This document shows positions 10,112-22,630 of a stretch of DNA of 64,000 bases, one piece after another (within the stretch, counting starts at the first letter, position 1; every line of letters begins with the position of its first letter). The notes under the pieces were generated by a model. The model did not search any database, was not told where the DNA came from, and saw only the letters and a list, made by a program, of their open reading frames with translations. Source of the stretch: Epiperipatus broadwayi. Its lineage: Eukaryota; Onychophora; Udeonychophora; Euonychophora; Peripatidae. The position numbers and the translations under genes are program-made. The stretch is from the NCBI GenBank assembly GCA_028023455.1, contig JAQFVV010012510.1, positions 64,001 to 128,000 on the forward strand. Reading direction: 5' to 3'.

Positions 10112-13040
10112 TTTAATGCACTGTGACTTCTCCTTTATCAAAGTTAAGAATCTCTCCACCACTATGCACAGAGAAATCTCTTAGCCACCTTCCCTTCCCT
10201 TTCTATTCACCACCCTAAGTTTTTCCCACATTCTTCTCTATCTTTCTTCATCCCATTTCCACAACTTTATTTTTGTTCACTCCATGGTCTTATATCTAGA
10301 TCTGCCTTATCTTTTCCCAAATCCAGCATAAAAACCAAGAACCCACTTTCTGCATAATCACTTTGTTTATGTTTATTCTCCCACAACTTTATTATTTGTA
10401 CTCTTTCTGCTTGTAAGCATCTACATTCAATTAGCAGATGCCTAATATTTTCCATGTCTTCTTTACATAAATTACTGAGTAAAACACCCACATTTCTCCA
10501 TTTATGTTTATATTTCCTTGTTGTTGATAATTCTGTTCAAGCCTTAAACACACCAAATATTCTGTTTACTTCTATATATATTTAAACTATTTTTATTCTC
10601 CACACAACTTCTTCATCTCTCCAACTTCCTATTTCTTATTAATGCATCTATTCTTCTAACTCATTCTTTGCCACTATAACACTCAACAATCCTCTAACAC
10701 AATCATCCCATTTTTGTACAAGTACACTGATATAAAGTCTTTATTCAAATCTTCTCAACCATCTTCTTGCCTGTCCTTTACTTGGATTCCACTTAAATGC
10801 TATTTTGACTATTCTCTTACTATTCATAAATTGCAATCTACTGCACATTTTGTTTCTGCTTTTTGCATCTCTCATATAAAAACTTGATCATCTCATTTCT
10901 TTTTAAATGTTTCCTTTGCTGTCCACACATCTGCATTTTATGCATGTCTTTCTACTTCTCTTTGTACTTTTTCTAAATAATCTAACTCCTTTTTACTAAC
11001 ACATAAAGCATCATTGCCATATGTTAACCCTGCTACCGCCACTCCCTTCCATACAACTCTAGCTACATCAAATTTATTATATGAAAACACTATTAATTTC
11101 TTTATTAACTCCTTGCTTTTCTTTGCTTCATTTATCATTTTTTTCTCTCATTCATCCAAGCAATTTTTGTGATTACTTAAGATAATTCTCAAATAGTTAT
11201 ACCTATTTACCACATTTAACTTTATACCCTCCAATAAAAATTCTTTCTCTTCTCTTTATCTAGCATTTTTCATCATTACTTTTGATTTTCCTTTACTAAA
11301 TTTAATCCCCATCTCTTTATCCACCCTTGTGCACATCTTTAGCATAACTTCCATATCTTCCTCTACTTTCTGTGTGCAAGAAGATATCATTAGCAAATAA
11401 AAGACCTGACAATATACACTCCCTTGCCATTCATTAATGGTATCTCTATCCCATTTTTTTAGTCTTTCTATTGCTCTCTCCATTTCTCTCAAATATAACA
11501 AAAACAAAATAGCTGACATAAGGCATTCTTGCCTTAGACCCACCCTGTTTTTAACTCTAAGTGATTCTATATTTCTTAATTAACATGAATAGTTATTATT
11601 GTCATACAATATCTTATTAAGATCCACTAAAGCTCCATTCTTAGGTTTACTAAACTTACCTATAATTTATTTCTATTTAGTCTTATCATATGCTTTCTGT
11701 ATATCTATAAAGACCATAACTGTCTATTTGTATTCCTATTCATATCTATAAGTTGTCTGACTACATATACATTCTAAAATCTTCTTACATTTCTCCCACT
11801 ATATTATTTTCCTCTATCCATTTTTCCCTTTTCCAACTACCATATATGCCAAAGCTTTATATAACACTGACATTGCAGCTATTGTTTTATAATTGTTTAT
11901 CTTTCTATGGTCCTTATCCTTTAAATAATAGCCTTGTATTATTCCAGCTATCTGGAAATTTTGTCTTTTGTGCCATCTTATTAAACATCATAATAGATTT
12001 AATTTTACTCTATTTCCTAAATTCATCATCATCTCTGCTGCACATACATCTAAACCTCTTTACTTTCCACTTTTCAATTTCTTCCCTGCCTCATTCAATT
12101 CATTTTCTGTAAAAGTAATATTTCCATTATTATGTGCTTTTATATTAGTTATTACTCTGTCCTTCACATCTAACATCTTTTCTATATTCATTACATACAT
12201 ATTTAAGATTGTCTCTAATTCTTCTCTAGAGTTACACTCTTTTTCTTCTTCATTTAATAATACTATTTCTCTCTCCCCTACATTTTTTCTTTTAATATAT
12301 TTCCAAAATTTTTTACTCCCATCTCTTCCACTTTTATTAATGTCCTCCTTTAGTATTTTACCTTATTCTCTCTATATAATTATTTATTTTAGCCAACTTC
12401 TTTTTTAAAATAGTTTTTCCACTTAATATTAACATCTTTTTCATTTTCTTTGTTTTTCAATAGCCCATTTATATTTTCTGCATGTTTTTTCCTCTCTTTT
12501 ATACTTTTACTAATTCTCACTTTTTTATTACTTTCATCCTTCTGAATATTCTCACTTAAAATCCTTTGTGTCATGTTTTCTACGTCACCATATCAGTCCT
12601 TATAGTCATCCCAACTAACTTTTTCATGATTTTTTCTACTTTTATTTTATATTCTTCTAACTTATTCTTATCATTCATTCTCCATCCACATCTTTCACTA
12701 TCCTTTTTATTTTTATTACTATTTTCCATCACATTACTAACCATTTCTATTATGAAGAAATTATTATTACTTTTATATTCTTTTCATTATCAAACACTTT
12801 AATTTTTTTATATTATTCATTCCCTCTTTCTCTACTAATACATAATCTATTCTGTGAAATATATTATTTCTACACTATGTGTATTGCCCCTCAAATATCT
12901 GACAAATTCCCAATGCTCACTCTCTGACAAAAAATTTTTCAAAAGCTGTCCATTTCTGTTGTCCACATCATTAATTTCTTCAATATGCCCATTCATATCT
13001 CCTATAACCATTATTTTTCCCCTCTTTTTTTTGAAACTCT
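10112..13040 (-). pseudogene. Decayed long LINE copy, endonuclease end to 3'UTR
   Basis: Reverse-strand translation follows ORF2 of the LINE at 47.9-53.25 kb in order. The end of the endonuclease (VIGDMNGHIEE-like, about 12975-13020) comes first. Next are the linker (12389-12574, SNKKVRISKSIKERKKHAENINGLLKNKEN) and RT motif B (GLRQECLMSAILFLLYL, 11256-11543). They are followed by the segment VWKGVAVAGLTYGNDALCVSK (10938-11138) and the C-terminal Cys-His region ending at 10267. A 3'UTR like the one after 53154 follows down to about 10112. Many frameshifts and stops break it; FADD is lost to a frameshift. The 5' truncation inside the endonuclease is typical of incomplete reverse transcription. 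Confidence 0.88.
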
Positions 13041-13796
13041 ATATATCCTTAATTAGGCATTTGTAAATGGCCACTTATTTTGGTGCCTAAACATCATTTA
13101 ACATCTGGAGCAATTTAAAAAATCCAATTAATACATTTTAGAATTATTGGCATTATTATTTTTGTCATTGTTTAAAAACTACTTGAAGCATTAGAATAAC
13201 TTCTTTAAGTGAAACTTTCAGAAGAAACATTATACTTTCACAGCCCAACCATGCCCTGAACAGAGCAGCCAACTTGGGATTGGAATGTTTCAGGATCGAT
13301 TCTGAGGTTTGCAGGTCTCGCTGGAGCATTAACACTATAAGCATTTTTATTGTCTACCATCAGGATTATGAACATTTGAAAATCAACTGGTAAATAAATA
13401 ATATTTAGCAATGTTTAGGGAAAATATGGCATGCATTACACACACAAATAATTTATTATATTGTAAATAGCATTATTATTTATAATTGCATTTTTAAAAT
13501 ATGATTTATAGTTTTCTTGTTTTACAAAGTTTTTCTAATAATTACATTACAAAAAAATATTTTTTATAGACAAAAATCATAGCGAATTCTTATATAAGAT
13601 TTTAAAAATAAATTGATATGTACTTTCAGATATGTACAATTTTAATAATTACAATTTTATATCATATCAGAATAATATATTTTTAATTATAAATAGAAAA
13701 TCAATTTTATTATATCATATTAAATTGCATTTTTAATAGTAGTTTGCAAAACAAATTGTCCATATAATAATATTTTTTATGTATATGTTTTTGTAC

Positions 13797-13827
<31 letters not shown>

Positions 13828-13882
13828 ATGTAAAATACAATACCCGTTATATATATATATCAAATTGCATAGCACTTTTAAA
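13041..13882. other. A+T-rich sequence with TA microsatellite
   Basis: A (ta)n tract is at about 13800-13828, with a second short one near 13850. A somewhat more complex block at 13240-13330 (with 'ggatcgattctgaggtttgc') could be an old tRNA-like repeat, but this is unproven. Confidence 0.5.
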
Positions 13883-14273
13883 TATATATGTAATATAGAT
13901 GAAAGAAAACTACCATCCATGCATAGCTATCAATAGTCAGTATTCCTCATTAATAAATGTTTTAAAAGTATGTGTGGTCGTCTCTACTTAAAGCCTATGT
14001 TTAAATAAACCCAACATTCATTTACAGTGCTGGGAATAAAATTTTGAATCAGTTTATTATGCTGCCTTGGAATTTATAATTCAAATCTTTATTGGTAATG
14101 AGATAATTTGAAAATATTATTCCAACACTGTCATTGAATTTTGGTTCATTTTACAATAGGCTGTAAATATATGCTGCCACCCATACTTTTAAAACATTTA
14201 TTAATATAGAATGCTGATTATTCATAGTGTATGTGTAAAAGTTAGTTTCCTTCCATCTAAATTATATATATAT
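13883..14273. repeat. Foldback element with long imperfect arms
   Basis: Left (13883-about 14070) and right (about 14090-14273) halves are imperfect reverse complements. Shared segments include 'attaataaatgttttaaaag', 'tatgctgccttggaattt' and the end 'tagatgaaag/ctttccatcta' type. The loop is very short. No coding capacity; a MITE-like or retroposed palindrome. Confidence 0.7.
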
Positions 14274-15078
14274 TATAATTGAAATAATAAATTTAACAGT
14301 TTACAAACTATTATAAACAATCCTTAAATCCGCAGAAGTACTTTCGATTAATTTCTCAAACCTGCCTCAACTGCCATTAAATTAAAAAAGAAAAGCGGAA
14401 GCAAATGTCATCCATTCATATCCCATGAATCTCGTATTTTAATGTTAGCAGCTTGTCAATTTATTAAATGCATTTTATTCCTGTTTATAAAAATTGCCTC
14501 TTTAATTTTTCTTTTATTATGGTTTCTCTCTTCATGAAGAATTTTCACATTTTCAAAATCAAATTTAAATTTATATTTACATGTTTTTTCATGATCAAAA
14601 GAAAATTGAAGGAGACATTAAATCACCATTATTTTTATTTTTTACACACTTATATAACAATTCATGCTCCTTCAATCTCTTCTCAATACTGCACCTAGAT
14701 TCACCTATATATGATAGGATACAATCACAAAAAATTTGATATATGACATTACTTTTCTGCTTGACAGGCCATCCTTAGAATTATTTACTAATTTATTAAT
14801 ATTGTTTGGAACGTAGAATTTCACTTGTGGATTTGAAATACATGGAATAGATATCTATTGTTTTACTTCAAACACAAGTTCTTATATGAATTTAGACCCA
14901 GAAAGCTATTTATTATAGATGTGACAATGTAAAAGAATATGTATATGCACATGGATAAAGTGACCTACATTTTTATCACTGCTATTATTAAATGAATACT
15001 TGAAAATAAATTAATGTATAATCTAATATTTATTTTGTTAGGAAGGAAAGACTCCTAATGTGAATATTTTCTATCTAG
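14274..15078. other. A+T-rich sequence without recognised gene
   Basis: No clear open frame or repeat. Confidence 0.5.
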
Positions 15079-15144
15079 AACTGACATTCTGCTGGAGAAA
15101 TTGAAGATGATTTCTTTTGCAAAAACAGTTATTAATAATGGCTG
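15079..15144 (+). other. Candidate 66-bp exon
   Basis: A pyrimidine-rich tract ending ttttctatctag precedes 66 bp with one frame open throughout, encoding TDILLEKLKMISFAKTVINN-like sequence. It is followed at once by a strong donor, gtaagt (15145-15150). The peptide has ordinary helix-like composition and does not resemble the window's transposon proteins. I do not recognise the protein. No second exon was found, so it may be chance. Confidence 0.3.
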
Positions 15145-15445
15145 GTAAGTAACCCTATATAGCATTTTCTTCTAAATTTTATGAAGAACAATTTTAAATA
15201 ATTAAAAACATTTTATAAAACTAATACATTAAGATTTATAATTTGTGAATAAATTTAAAATTTAATAACATTAAAGGTGTTTAATTTTTTATTTTCTTTA
15301 TGACAGTTATTATATTTTCTTAAGGTTATTTTTTATAATATATTAAATTTTTAAAGCATTTAATATTTTACTTGTAATCTTTATATTATTATAAAAATTG
15401 CATAATCAACCAATAAATAAATATGTTAAATCACTAAACAGCATA

Positions 15446-15722
15446 TGATCACCTTTACACAAGCTATTTAAACAGAGGTGAATCTCTCCATACTGTAGCA
15501 CCATTCAATGTAAGCCAGAGTAATCAATAGATGCAAGAATCTCCTCATTGAAGAAATCCACAAACTAGAAACTCATCTGGAGATATCGGATGAGTATGCA
15601 TTAGATGAGGATTTTATTCACAAATTTTCTTGCATCCATTGACTATTCTAGCTTGCACTGAGTAATACTACTGTATGGAGAGTTTTGCCTTTGTTTATAA
15701 ATTATGTTACTGATGACCTTTA
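15446..15722. mobile_element. Family A element, inverted arrangement
   Basis: Likely target duplication tgatcaccttta (15446-15457) and tgatgaccttta (15711-15722). The left part is reverse-oriented family A ('ctctccatactgtagcacc'). The right part is forward-oriented and includes a decayed hammerhead-like segment (ttgaaga at about 15548, then gaaactcatc). It ends in 'actgtatggagagttttgcc'. The two orientations meet near 15525. Confidence 0.7.
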
Positions 15723-16167
15723 TGAAAAAATTAAAAAAAAGGTGAAACAATATTAATTTTGAAAAATAAATAGGTTATTTATTTTTAAAATATTGAAAAA
15801 ATATTTTGGAGGATTGTATGTCATATTAGATTGATTAGCAAACGTAATTCTAATTCTAATTGAGAAATGTAGGACTTTTTTTAAGAATGTACAGAATACT
15901 TTTGATCAAAGCAAACATTTTAAAAATTGTCTTGAAAGATTTTTATGCAAGCCCTGACAGACAACTGAAAAATGAATGCAGTGTAAATAATTTGGTTATG
16001 AAGACATAAATGCAAAAGAAGATATTGAGGAATTTTCAGAAAGAAAAATATTCTAGCTTATTGTTAATTCTTTTTTAGAAAAAATTAAATTGCAAATACA
16101 TATAAAAGTATCTAAATGAAAGTACAACATAGTGGAAACATTTTGATAATATAAAAAATGCATTGTT
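15723..16167. other. A+T-rich sequence without recognised gene
   Basis: I see nothing recognisable here. Confidence 0.5.
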
Positions 16168-16552
16168 TTTTAGTGCAGGGGTCCCCAACCCTATGCCTGT
16201 GGGCACCATGGTGCCTGCAAACCATTTTACATGTGCCCGCCACTATCCGAACATGATAAAAAATTATTTATCTGATACAAATAAATTTAATTTTTTTAAT
16301 TTCTTATAAATTATTGTATTATATTGTAATCAAATTGTAGGGCATACTATACTTTTACAGCATAAAAAATATAAATGTTAATTATATGTTAAAATTTTAT
16401 TTTTGAAATAAATATTTTTTTATACATTATGTGTATTATTAACAATATCCAACTATAAATTTACATTGAAAAAATAAGTGGTGCCCACCACCTGTCCGGC
16501 ATTATAGAATGTGCTCTTAAGTGCAAAAAGATTGGGGATCCCTGGTTTAGTG
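16168..16552. mobile_element. hAT-type MITE
   Basis: The element (16176-16544) begins caggggtccccaaccc and ends gattggggatccctg, the terminal inverted repeats of a hAT non-autonomous transposon. Subterminal 'gtgggcaccatggtgcc' and 'gtggtgcccaccacc' are further inverted matches. It is flanked by the 8-bp duplication ttttagtg/gtttagtg with one mismatch, the length expected for hAT. The interior is A+T-rich and non-coding, so it depended on a transposase elsewhere. Confidence 0.88.
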
Positions 16553-17281
16553 AGATGTAAAATATTTGTTAATGCAATGTAAAGAGATAAAACTACAATG
16601 AAAGACAATATCAATTATTGAATCATTAGTTTTCCAAAATACTCCAGTGAATTAATGTTAGAACTTGGAAATCGTTTTAAAATATTAATATACCTTGAAG
16701 AAGTCTTAGACTAAAGTAAAATCAATAAATGATAATTGATATTCTACAAGAAATTTAATACAAAAATATAGTGATTTATCAATAAATTTTCAAATGAAAA
16801 TATTTTAAAGCAGTCACTTATGAAAACTAATTATATATAATTTTCTAAAATAGAACAAAGCTGAGTTAATGATAATATAGGAAAATATAATAGAAATTGA
16901 CAAGAAAAAACACATTTTGGTATTGGAATAAAATTACTTCAATTAGTAAAAAAGGCAATATGCCTGCAAAAGTGTTACATCTTTTGAAATGGTATTTTGA
17001 ATGAAGAAGTGAGATGTAATTATATTTGTTATGGTTGAATAATGGGATTGTTATTGATAAATAGTTAAAGTGATAAAAAGTCCAAAAAAGATTTTGAATA
17101 ATGTTGTAGTGATGTTTCTTCTATCATTTTTTTTTATTACAATTCACTACTGCGAACTTTAGATCCAAATAATCAAATGCAAACTAGATCTAAAATGGTT
17201 AGAATAGTAAAGTGCATACAAGTATTAAAAGATGATAATAAACTAAAATGTTTACAAGTTTCTATTTAGCATTTTTATTGC
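16553..17281. other. A+T-rich sequence without recognised gene
   Basis: No recognised feature. Confidence 0.5.
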
Positions 17282-17515
17282 TAGAAGAGATGGTAATAGA
17301 TGGACAGTTGAAATCTTAAACAGGATTCCAAGATATTGTAAAAGACCCAGAAAGAGACCACATGTGAGATGGATGGATGAAATAAAAACATGTGCTGGTG
17401 TGATGTAAAAAAAAAAGGCTAGTGATTGGAGAAAATGGACTGAACTTGGAGAGACTTCATTCTATAATTGACTGATAATGATTAAAAATGATGGTAATGA
17501 TGATGAAGATTTAGC
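17282..17515 (+). pseudogene. RTE LINE 3' fragment
   Basis: The translation RRDGNRWTVEILNRIPR, KRPRKRPHVRWMDEIKTCAGVM and WRKWTELGETSFYN matches the last 75 or so residues of the RTE protein at 3.7-5.0 kb. It is broken by a stop and an A-run after CAGVM. The tail is a tgatga-like repeat near 17490-17510, the usual RTE end. Confidence 0.88.
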
Positions 17516-17909
17516 ATTCTATTATTGATTATAAAATGAAATTTGACCTTATGCATTTGTGTGTAATATAGACCTGCAATATAATCAAATTCTGAGGAAT
17601 ATTTAGCAAAATGAAATACTTATAATTAGATTACATTGTACTATAAGACATAGTAATATTGTATTGCTACTCAAGATGGCAGAAGATGCTGTAAGCTAGC
17701 TATAGCAATGAAATTATTATTTTTTATTTATATAGGCATTTTTAATTTTGTATAGTTATTGTAGTGTATTTTGTTTAATAGGAATAAGTGTGGATGATAG
17801 TATGAGTCTATCTTCATAGTTTTTTTAGGAATTTTACAAGAATGTTTTATGGATTAAATCGAAAAGCTAAGCGATTGAAAATAAATGAAAATTACTTGTC
17901 ATTTCAATT

Positions 17910-18670
17910 TTTTAGAGAATGTGGATATCTTTACAAATAATACTTTAGAGCTTCAAAAATGTTGAATGGATATCTTCAAATGTAAATGATATCAATCAAT
18001 CAATGACAAATAATATTTTAACAACGTTCTCGGACTATCCTTTTTAACAACAATGTGAACTGGCTTTTCTCTTATTTACATTGGCCTGGATTAAAAATAA
18101 ATGCTAAAAAGTCAAAATTAATGTCCAATGGCCTTTTTAATAAAAAAAAAAAAAAGGAGGGGGGAAATAATTATAATGAGTAAGAAAAAGTTATAAATTA
18201 TAAATATCTTGATGAAATTATTAAAACAGATGAGTGGAAAATTTTATCCTAAGATTAAGTTTGAGTGGAATTCTTTTTGCATAAACAACTTAATATTAAA
18301 AGGAAACATGCCTATGGTTAATAAATTTATCATTGTTAAAAAATCTTAATGATCTAGGATATGGACACTTAATAGAAAAATATTTCAAAAAATTCATACC
18401 TCACAATAAAGTATTGGGTTTTATGTATCAGAATTAATAAGTAGATATAAAATTGAATGGAATTCTTTTGCATAAACAACTTAATGTTAAAAAGAAACAT
18501 GCCTATGGTTAATCAATATGCTTTATCAGTATTTGACTTTTAAACAATCTAGGACATGGGCATTCAATAGAAAAGTATTCCAATGAATTTTTACTTGACA
18601 GTAACATATTGAGATAGAATTGAAGCTAAACACTACAGTAAGAGATTGTAAAAGACTTAGGAAATACTAT
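17910..18670 (+). pseudogene. Decayed RTE reverse transcriptase fragment with internal duplication
   Basis: Recognisable pieces are an ANNALELHEM-like segment (about 17920-17960), GLKINAKKSKLM (about 18085-18125), a YKYLG-like stretch (about 18200) and the KLGWSAFGRNNLILKGNMPM-like segment (18250-18330). A second, similar copy of that last segment follows at about 18440-18520. Stops and indels are frequent; FADD is not preserved. The duplicated segment suggests a local tandem duplication or two overlapping insertions. Confidence 0.75.
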
Positions 18671-19326
18671 ATATAAAATGAATGGTGAAATAAGGATATT
18701 TGGGTGGGATAGTGTATTTATTATTGTGCTGTTAATTTTCCTACAATAAAATTATTAACCTTTTACTTTATGTAATCTCTAGTTTCTTACAACGTTGTCT
18801 TTATTTCTCTGAATTCCTCTTTTAATTTTTATAACTATTTCTGTTTTCATTTTCTACTGCTTCTACAAAGTTATTTACAAACGATTTTTTTCCTTCATTG
18901 TAAAATTCTTTATGCTGATATATATATATATATATAATCATTCGTTATTCAAAAGAGGATCCATGATTACTCCTAACAAATATTTTTTTTATATTATTAT
19001 TTATAAAAGTATCTCTTTTGGATTTAGATAATAATCACTTCATTACATCTTTTTGCATGTCATTTTCATTTTCACCTTATAGTCTATTCATTTTGTTTCA
19101 TTGAAAATTGTAATTAAAGAGAATAATTGAATGACTATACTGCTTGTATGTTCATAAGTTGGGAGGATCAAATGTGCCAAAATTGGAATCAATCTGAGAT
19201 CCTTATGCTCTAAAGGCTGACACTAAGCAATATATGTTTTACTCATTTTCAAACTATAGCTTCTTTTTCTGGTGTTTCTGGTATTATTTATTCATAATTA
19301 TAAACATCTATATGTCTATTCTACTA
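18671..19326. other. Non-coding; weak tRNA-like segment
   Basis: At about 19150-19215 the minus strand has an A-box-like gcttagtgtcagcc and a box-B-like agattgattcc about 40 nt apart, possibly an old tRNA-derived SINE. A TA tract lies at 18918-18937. Otherwise nothing was recognised. Confidence 0.35.
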
Positions 19327-21290
19327 CAGGTAGTCTTCCTATAATACAATAGCTAAGTTTCCAAAAAAATATCATGTTGTGTGAAACCATGTCATATAGG
19401 AAAACATTTTCTAAAATCCATACAAATAACTTTATTTTTATTAAAAATATTAACATATGTATGCATAACATAAACTGAATGCTATGTATTTTTTTATAAA
19501 CTTTAACTGTATATTTCTATGTTATTATGTTTAATAAATTTATTTTAAAACAACTATATTAATTTTAATAATCTAATTTAAATTTTCTTTTTCATCATCA
19601 TTCAGTGCAAACAAACATAAATGTTCTGACTCGAATGATATCATCATCACTCGTGGAATCCTTTTCATTATTTGAGTCTTATGCCCTTTTTAAAAAATCT
19701 ATAGTTTTGTTTTGTTTTCTGGTTCTTTCAATGACATTGTAGATTTCCCAGTATGGAGATAGGTAATTTTGCAGCTCTCTTTTGAATTTTCGCTCAGCTG
19801 ATAAGTCTACATTCCAGGAAAAAAGATTTTTAGCTAAGTTTAGGCCTTCTCGTAATATTTTTAATGTTAATTTATTAACTTCACTATTTTCATCGCTGCT
19901 GTTCTTTTCAAAATAGACATGATTTACAACATCTGATACCATTTTCAGCAAATCTACTTCACCAATTTCTTCTTCCATCAATAAATTTTGAATGTCCCAA
20001 ATATTCATATCCTCAAACAATCATCTTCAATCAATTTAGAAAGTTTTAATATGTCACTAATTTCATTTTCCAAGGAGTCAATCCTGTTTTTTATTTCATC
20101 TGATATGGACAAATCTTTTTCCAACATGCATTTCACATAGATATTTTTAGTTCTTTTAACATAAAGCTATCAATTTGATACAGTGATTAATTGAAAGTTG
20201 TTTCCAAGCTTCCATTATACCAATTGATTTCCATTCATTTATGCCTAAAATTTATTGTTACGATCTTCTGATGTAAGAAGTTTTAAAGGTATAAATAATA
20301 CATTGATCCAGTGGCTGGATCAATGAAGTATTATTTGGTGATAGAAACACTGCTTGGACATTGGGATGTCTCAAATCTTAAAAATGATCCCAGAGCATTA
20401 TCCAATAGTTTCAGCACCTTGAATTCAAATTCATCTTCTTTAAATAATTTTCAAGATCTGGCACAAAATACTTTAAAACCTATGCATTAAATAAATCTTT
20501 AGTTACCAAAGCTTTTAAATTTTCTTTGCAGTACTCCAGGTAAAGTATTTTATTTATGCCTTTATATGCATAGGAATGTGAAGATAAACTTGCAACTAGT
20601 GGATTTGGTATAAAATCTCATGATGATTTCTTACACAAAAGTAGCATTACACAAGGTTTAGATACTTTAAATCTGGGTGCAGTTTTTTCTTGTTTTGATA
20701 TAAAGATTCTATTAGGCATTCTTTTCCCACTAAAGCCAATTTCACTGGTATTAAAAACTAGTTGTGGTATGTATCCTTACTCTTCTATAATTTTTTGTTT
20801 TTCTCTGGATATGTTCTAGCAGTTTTATAATCAAGTGGTGCAGATTTGTGTTAAATTCTTATATTATGAGTTGCAAAATACTTTTTTAATTTTACAAACC
20901 AATCTTTATTTGCCAAAAAATCTGGCTGACAGAAGATTATCCATGTTTTTTAAGGTCTTTGTAAATTTTAAGACTTTTTCTTTAATAACATTGCCATCCA
21001 ATGGAATCCTATTTTGGTAATTATCATCAATTCAAATGCTGAGTGTGTTTTTCATTTTTTCAATTATTGGCACATGAGTAAAAGCATATTTTGCAGATAT
21101 TAAAGATCTTATAGTAGCAGGACTTCCAATTTTCTTTTCATTTTTCTTAATGGTTCAGACTGTTGTTTCATATAAATTTAGAGTTTTTGCAACATGTGAT
21201 GCTTTTTGTATTTTTATAAGAAATTCAAAATTTGTATTTTTATATCCAAATAAATAAATTTTTCCTTAAATATTGTTTTTTTTTATCAGA
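19327..21290 (-). pseudogene. pogo/Tigger-like DDE transposase pseudogene
   Basis: Reverse-strand conceptual translation follows a pogo/Tigger transposase, which cuts and pastes the element at TA sites. Near 21.2 kb is an N-terminal helix-turn-helix segment (KASHVAKTLNLYETTV, IKKNEKKIG). The CENPB-type DNA-binding segment follows (NRIPLDGNVIKEK, about 20.95-21.02 kb). Catalytic-core pieces come next: RFKVSKPCVMLLL, then HPNVQAVFLSPNNTSLIQPLDQ near 20.3-20.4 kb. The intact C-terminus (19679-20020) has LTLKILREGLNLAKNLF and ends FLKRA. Several stops and frameshifts split the core. The 3' end of the element appears as caggtagtcttcc at 19327, preceded by TA. I could not find a matching other end. 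Confidence 0.85.
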
Positions 21291-21884
21291 CACCGTTTGG
21301 GTCTAAAAATTAATTTTTCAAAAATTAGTCTTAAAAATAAAAAGATACTCTTTGACACATACTCAGAAAAAAGCTCAAAATAAGTTTCTTCCAAAACCAC
21401 AAACATAGAATTTTTTTAAAAAATATTTTCTATGATTTATGAATTGAAAACTTGACTATAAAATACCCCAAAAAAGTGCACTTAATTCAGAGAGAGAATC
21501 TTGATAATATAAAATTTGGGTATTTCTCCAATCGTATGTATTCAATGATGTGATGATAAAACTCAAATATTCCCACAAGTGTATTCTATTTTTGCATGTA
21601 TGTATACATATGTATTGTTTACCCATAGTGTTTAATTTACATTTCTAAACACATACAGAAGAAGTGAGATTTGAATTTAAACCTGTAATATCTACAAAAA
21701 AAAGGAAATTTTATTAGTTTGGTTTTACTTCTAAAAATTTACTTTATTTATCTCATGACAAAATATTTAATATTAATATAGACTATTCATAATCTAAGAA
21801 TGATACAATAAAACTAATGACATATGTATTATGTTAGTGATATATTAATAAAAGTATATAAATAGTTTTATGTGATAGCAATAG
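21291..21884. other. Non-coding, possibly transposon flank
   Basis: May contain the untranslated 5' part of the Tigger-like element. No matching terminal repeat was confirmed. Confidence 0.4.
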
Positions 21885-22305
21885 TAAAAAAAAATAATAT
21901 TAAAAAAGATTTTTTTTTATTAATGCTTTTATATAAACAGTTGAGCATTTATTTTATAACGTCTTGCATGCGATTATAATTACGATAGAATGACAGCCTG
22001 TTCGAAGGTATTCATTTATTAATAACATTCTCACAGCGTCTGCGCAATTAGCTTAACAGGCTGTCATTCTATCGTAATAAACAGTTGAGTAAAAAGAAGA
22101 AAAATAACAACGTAATCTGACTAAAAACATGTTTCATTTCATAAAAGAATTTGAGGCCTTTTTTGATTTTTATGGTCTCAAATACTTTTATGAAATGACA
22201 CATGTTTTTAGTTGAATCATTTTGTTATTTTTCTGTTTTTTAATTGGCTGTTTACATAAAAGCATTATTTTTAAAAAAATCTTTTTTTTTAATATTATTT
22301 TTTTG
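21885..22305. repeat. Long foldback element, host of a nested insertion
   Basis: The left side carries 'aagatttttttttattaatg', then after the nested insert 'ctaaaaacatgt' and 'catttcataaaagaatttga'. The right side is its reverse complement ('ctcaaatacttttatgaaat', 'acatgtttttagttgaatca', 'cataaaagcattatttt'). Arms are about 140 bp without the insert, around a loop of about 14 bp. No coding capacity. Confidence 0.8.
21933..22089. mobile_element. Nested 131-bp insertion with perfect inverted repeats
   Basis: Flanked by perfect direct repeats ataaacagttgag (21933-21945 and 22077-22089). Inside are two perfect 24-bp inverted repeats (21979-22002 and 22055-22078) around 'acgatagaatgacagcctg'. The second one overlaps the right flank by two bases. 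The insertion split the older foldback. The family is unknown. Confidence 0.75.
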
Positions 22306-22539
22306 TTTTTTAATTATAAATAAAATAACTTCAATTTAAATAAAATAATTTTCTTCAACAATTTTTTAATTATCTTTATTCATGTGCGGTTATTATCGAT
22401 ACCATGTTGTTGTAGTCATTTATCTATAAACATTCTATAAATATAAACAGATATAGATATATACTTTAAGCTAATTTAATGAAGCAAGTAGGAGTTAAAT
22501 CAATATTAACAAAATTTTATTTTACAAATGTAACATTTC
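22306..22539. other. A+T-rich sequence
   Basis: I see nothing recognisable here. Confidence 0.5.
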
Positions 22540-22630
22540 CTTTGGCTTAATTGTTAAGGAGTTGTCTTGGGAAGGGTAAGGATGTGAACTTGAGTCCAGA
22601 ATGGTGACAGATTTTTTTTTTATTGTTAAT
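22540..22630 (+). mobile_element. Possible second tRNA-derived SINE
   Basis: An A-box-like tggcttaattgttaaggag is followed about 40 nt later by a box-B-like gaacttgagtcc, then a run of T. The tRNA-like body differs from the Gly-like SINE. There is only one copy in the window and no target duplication was identified. Confidence 0.4.

Noticed and set aside
21650-21690. Other terminal repeat of the Tigger-like element (cctgta at about 21681)
   Set aside because: Only about six bases match the caggtagtcttcc end, which is expected by chance.
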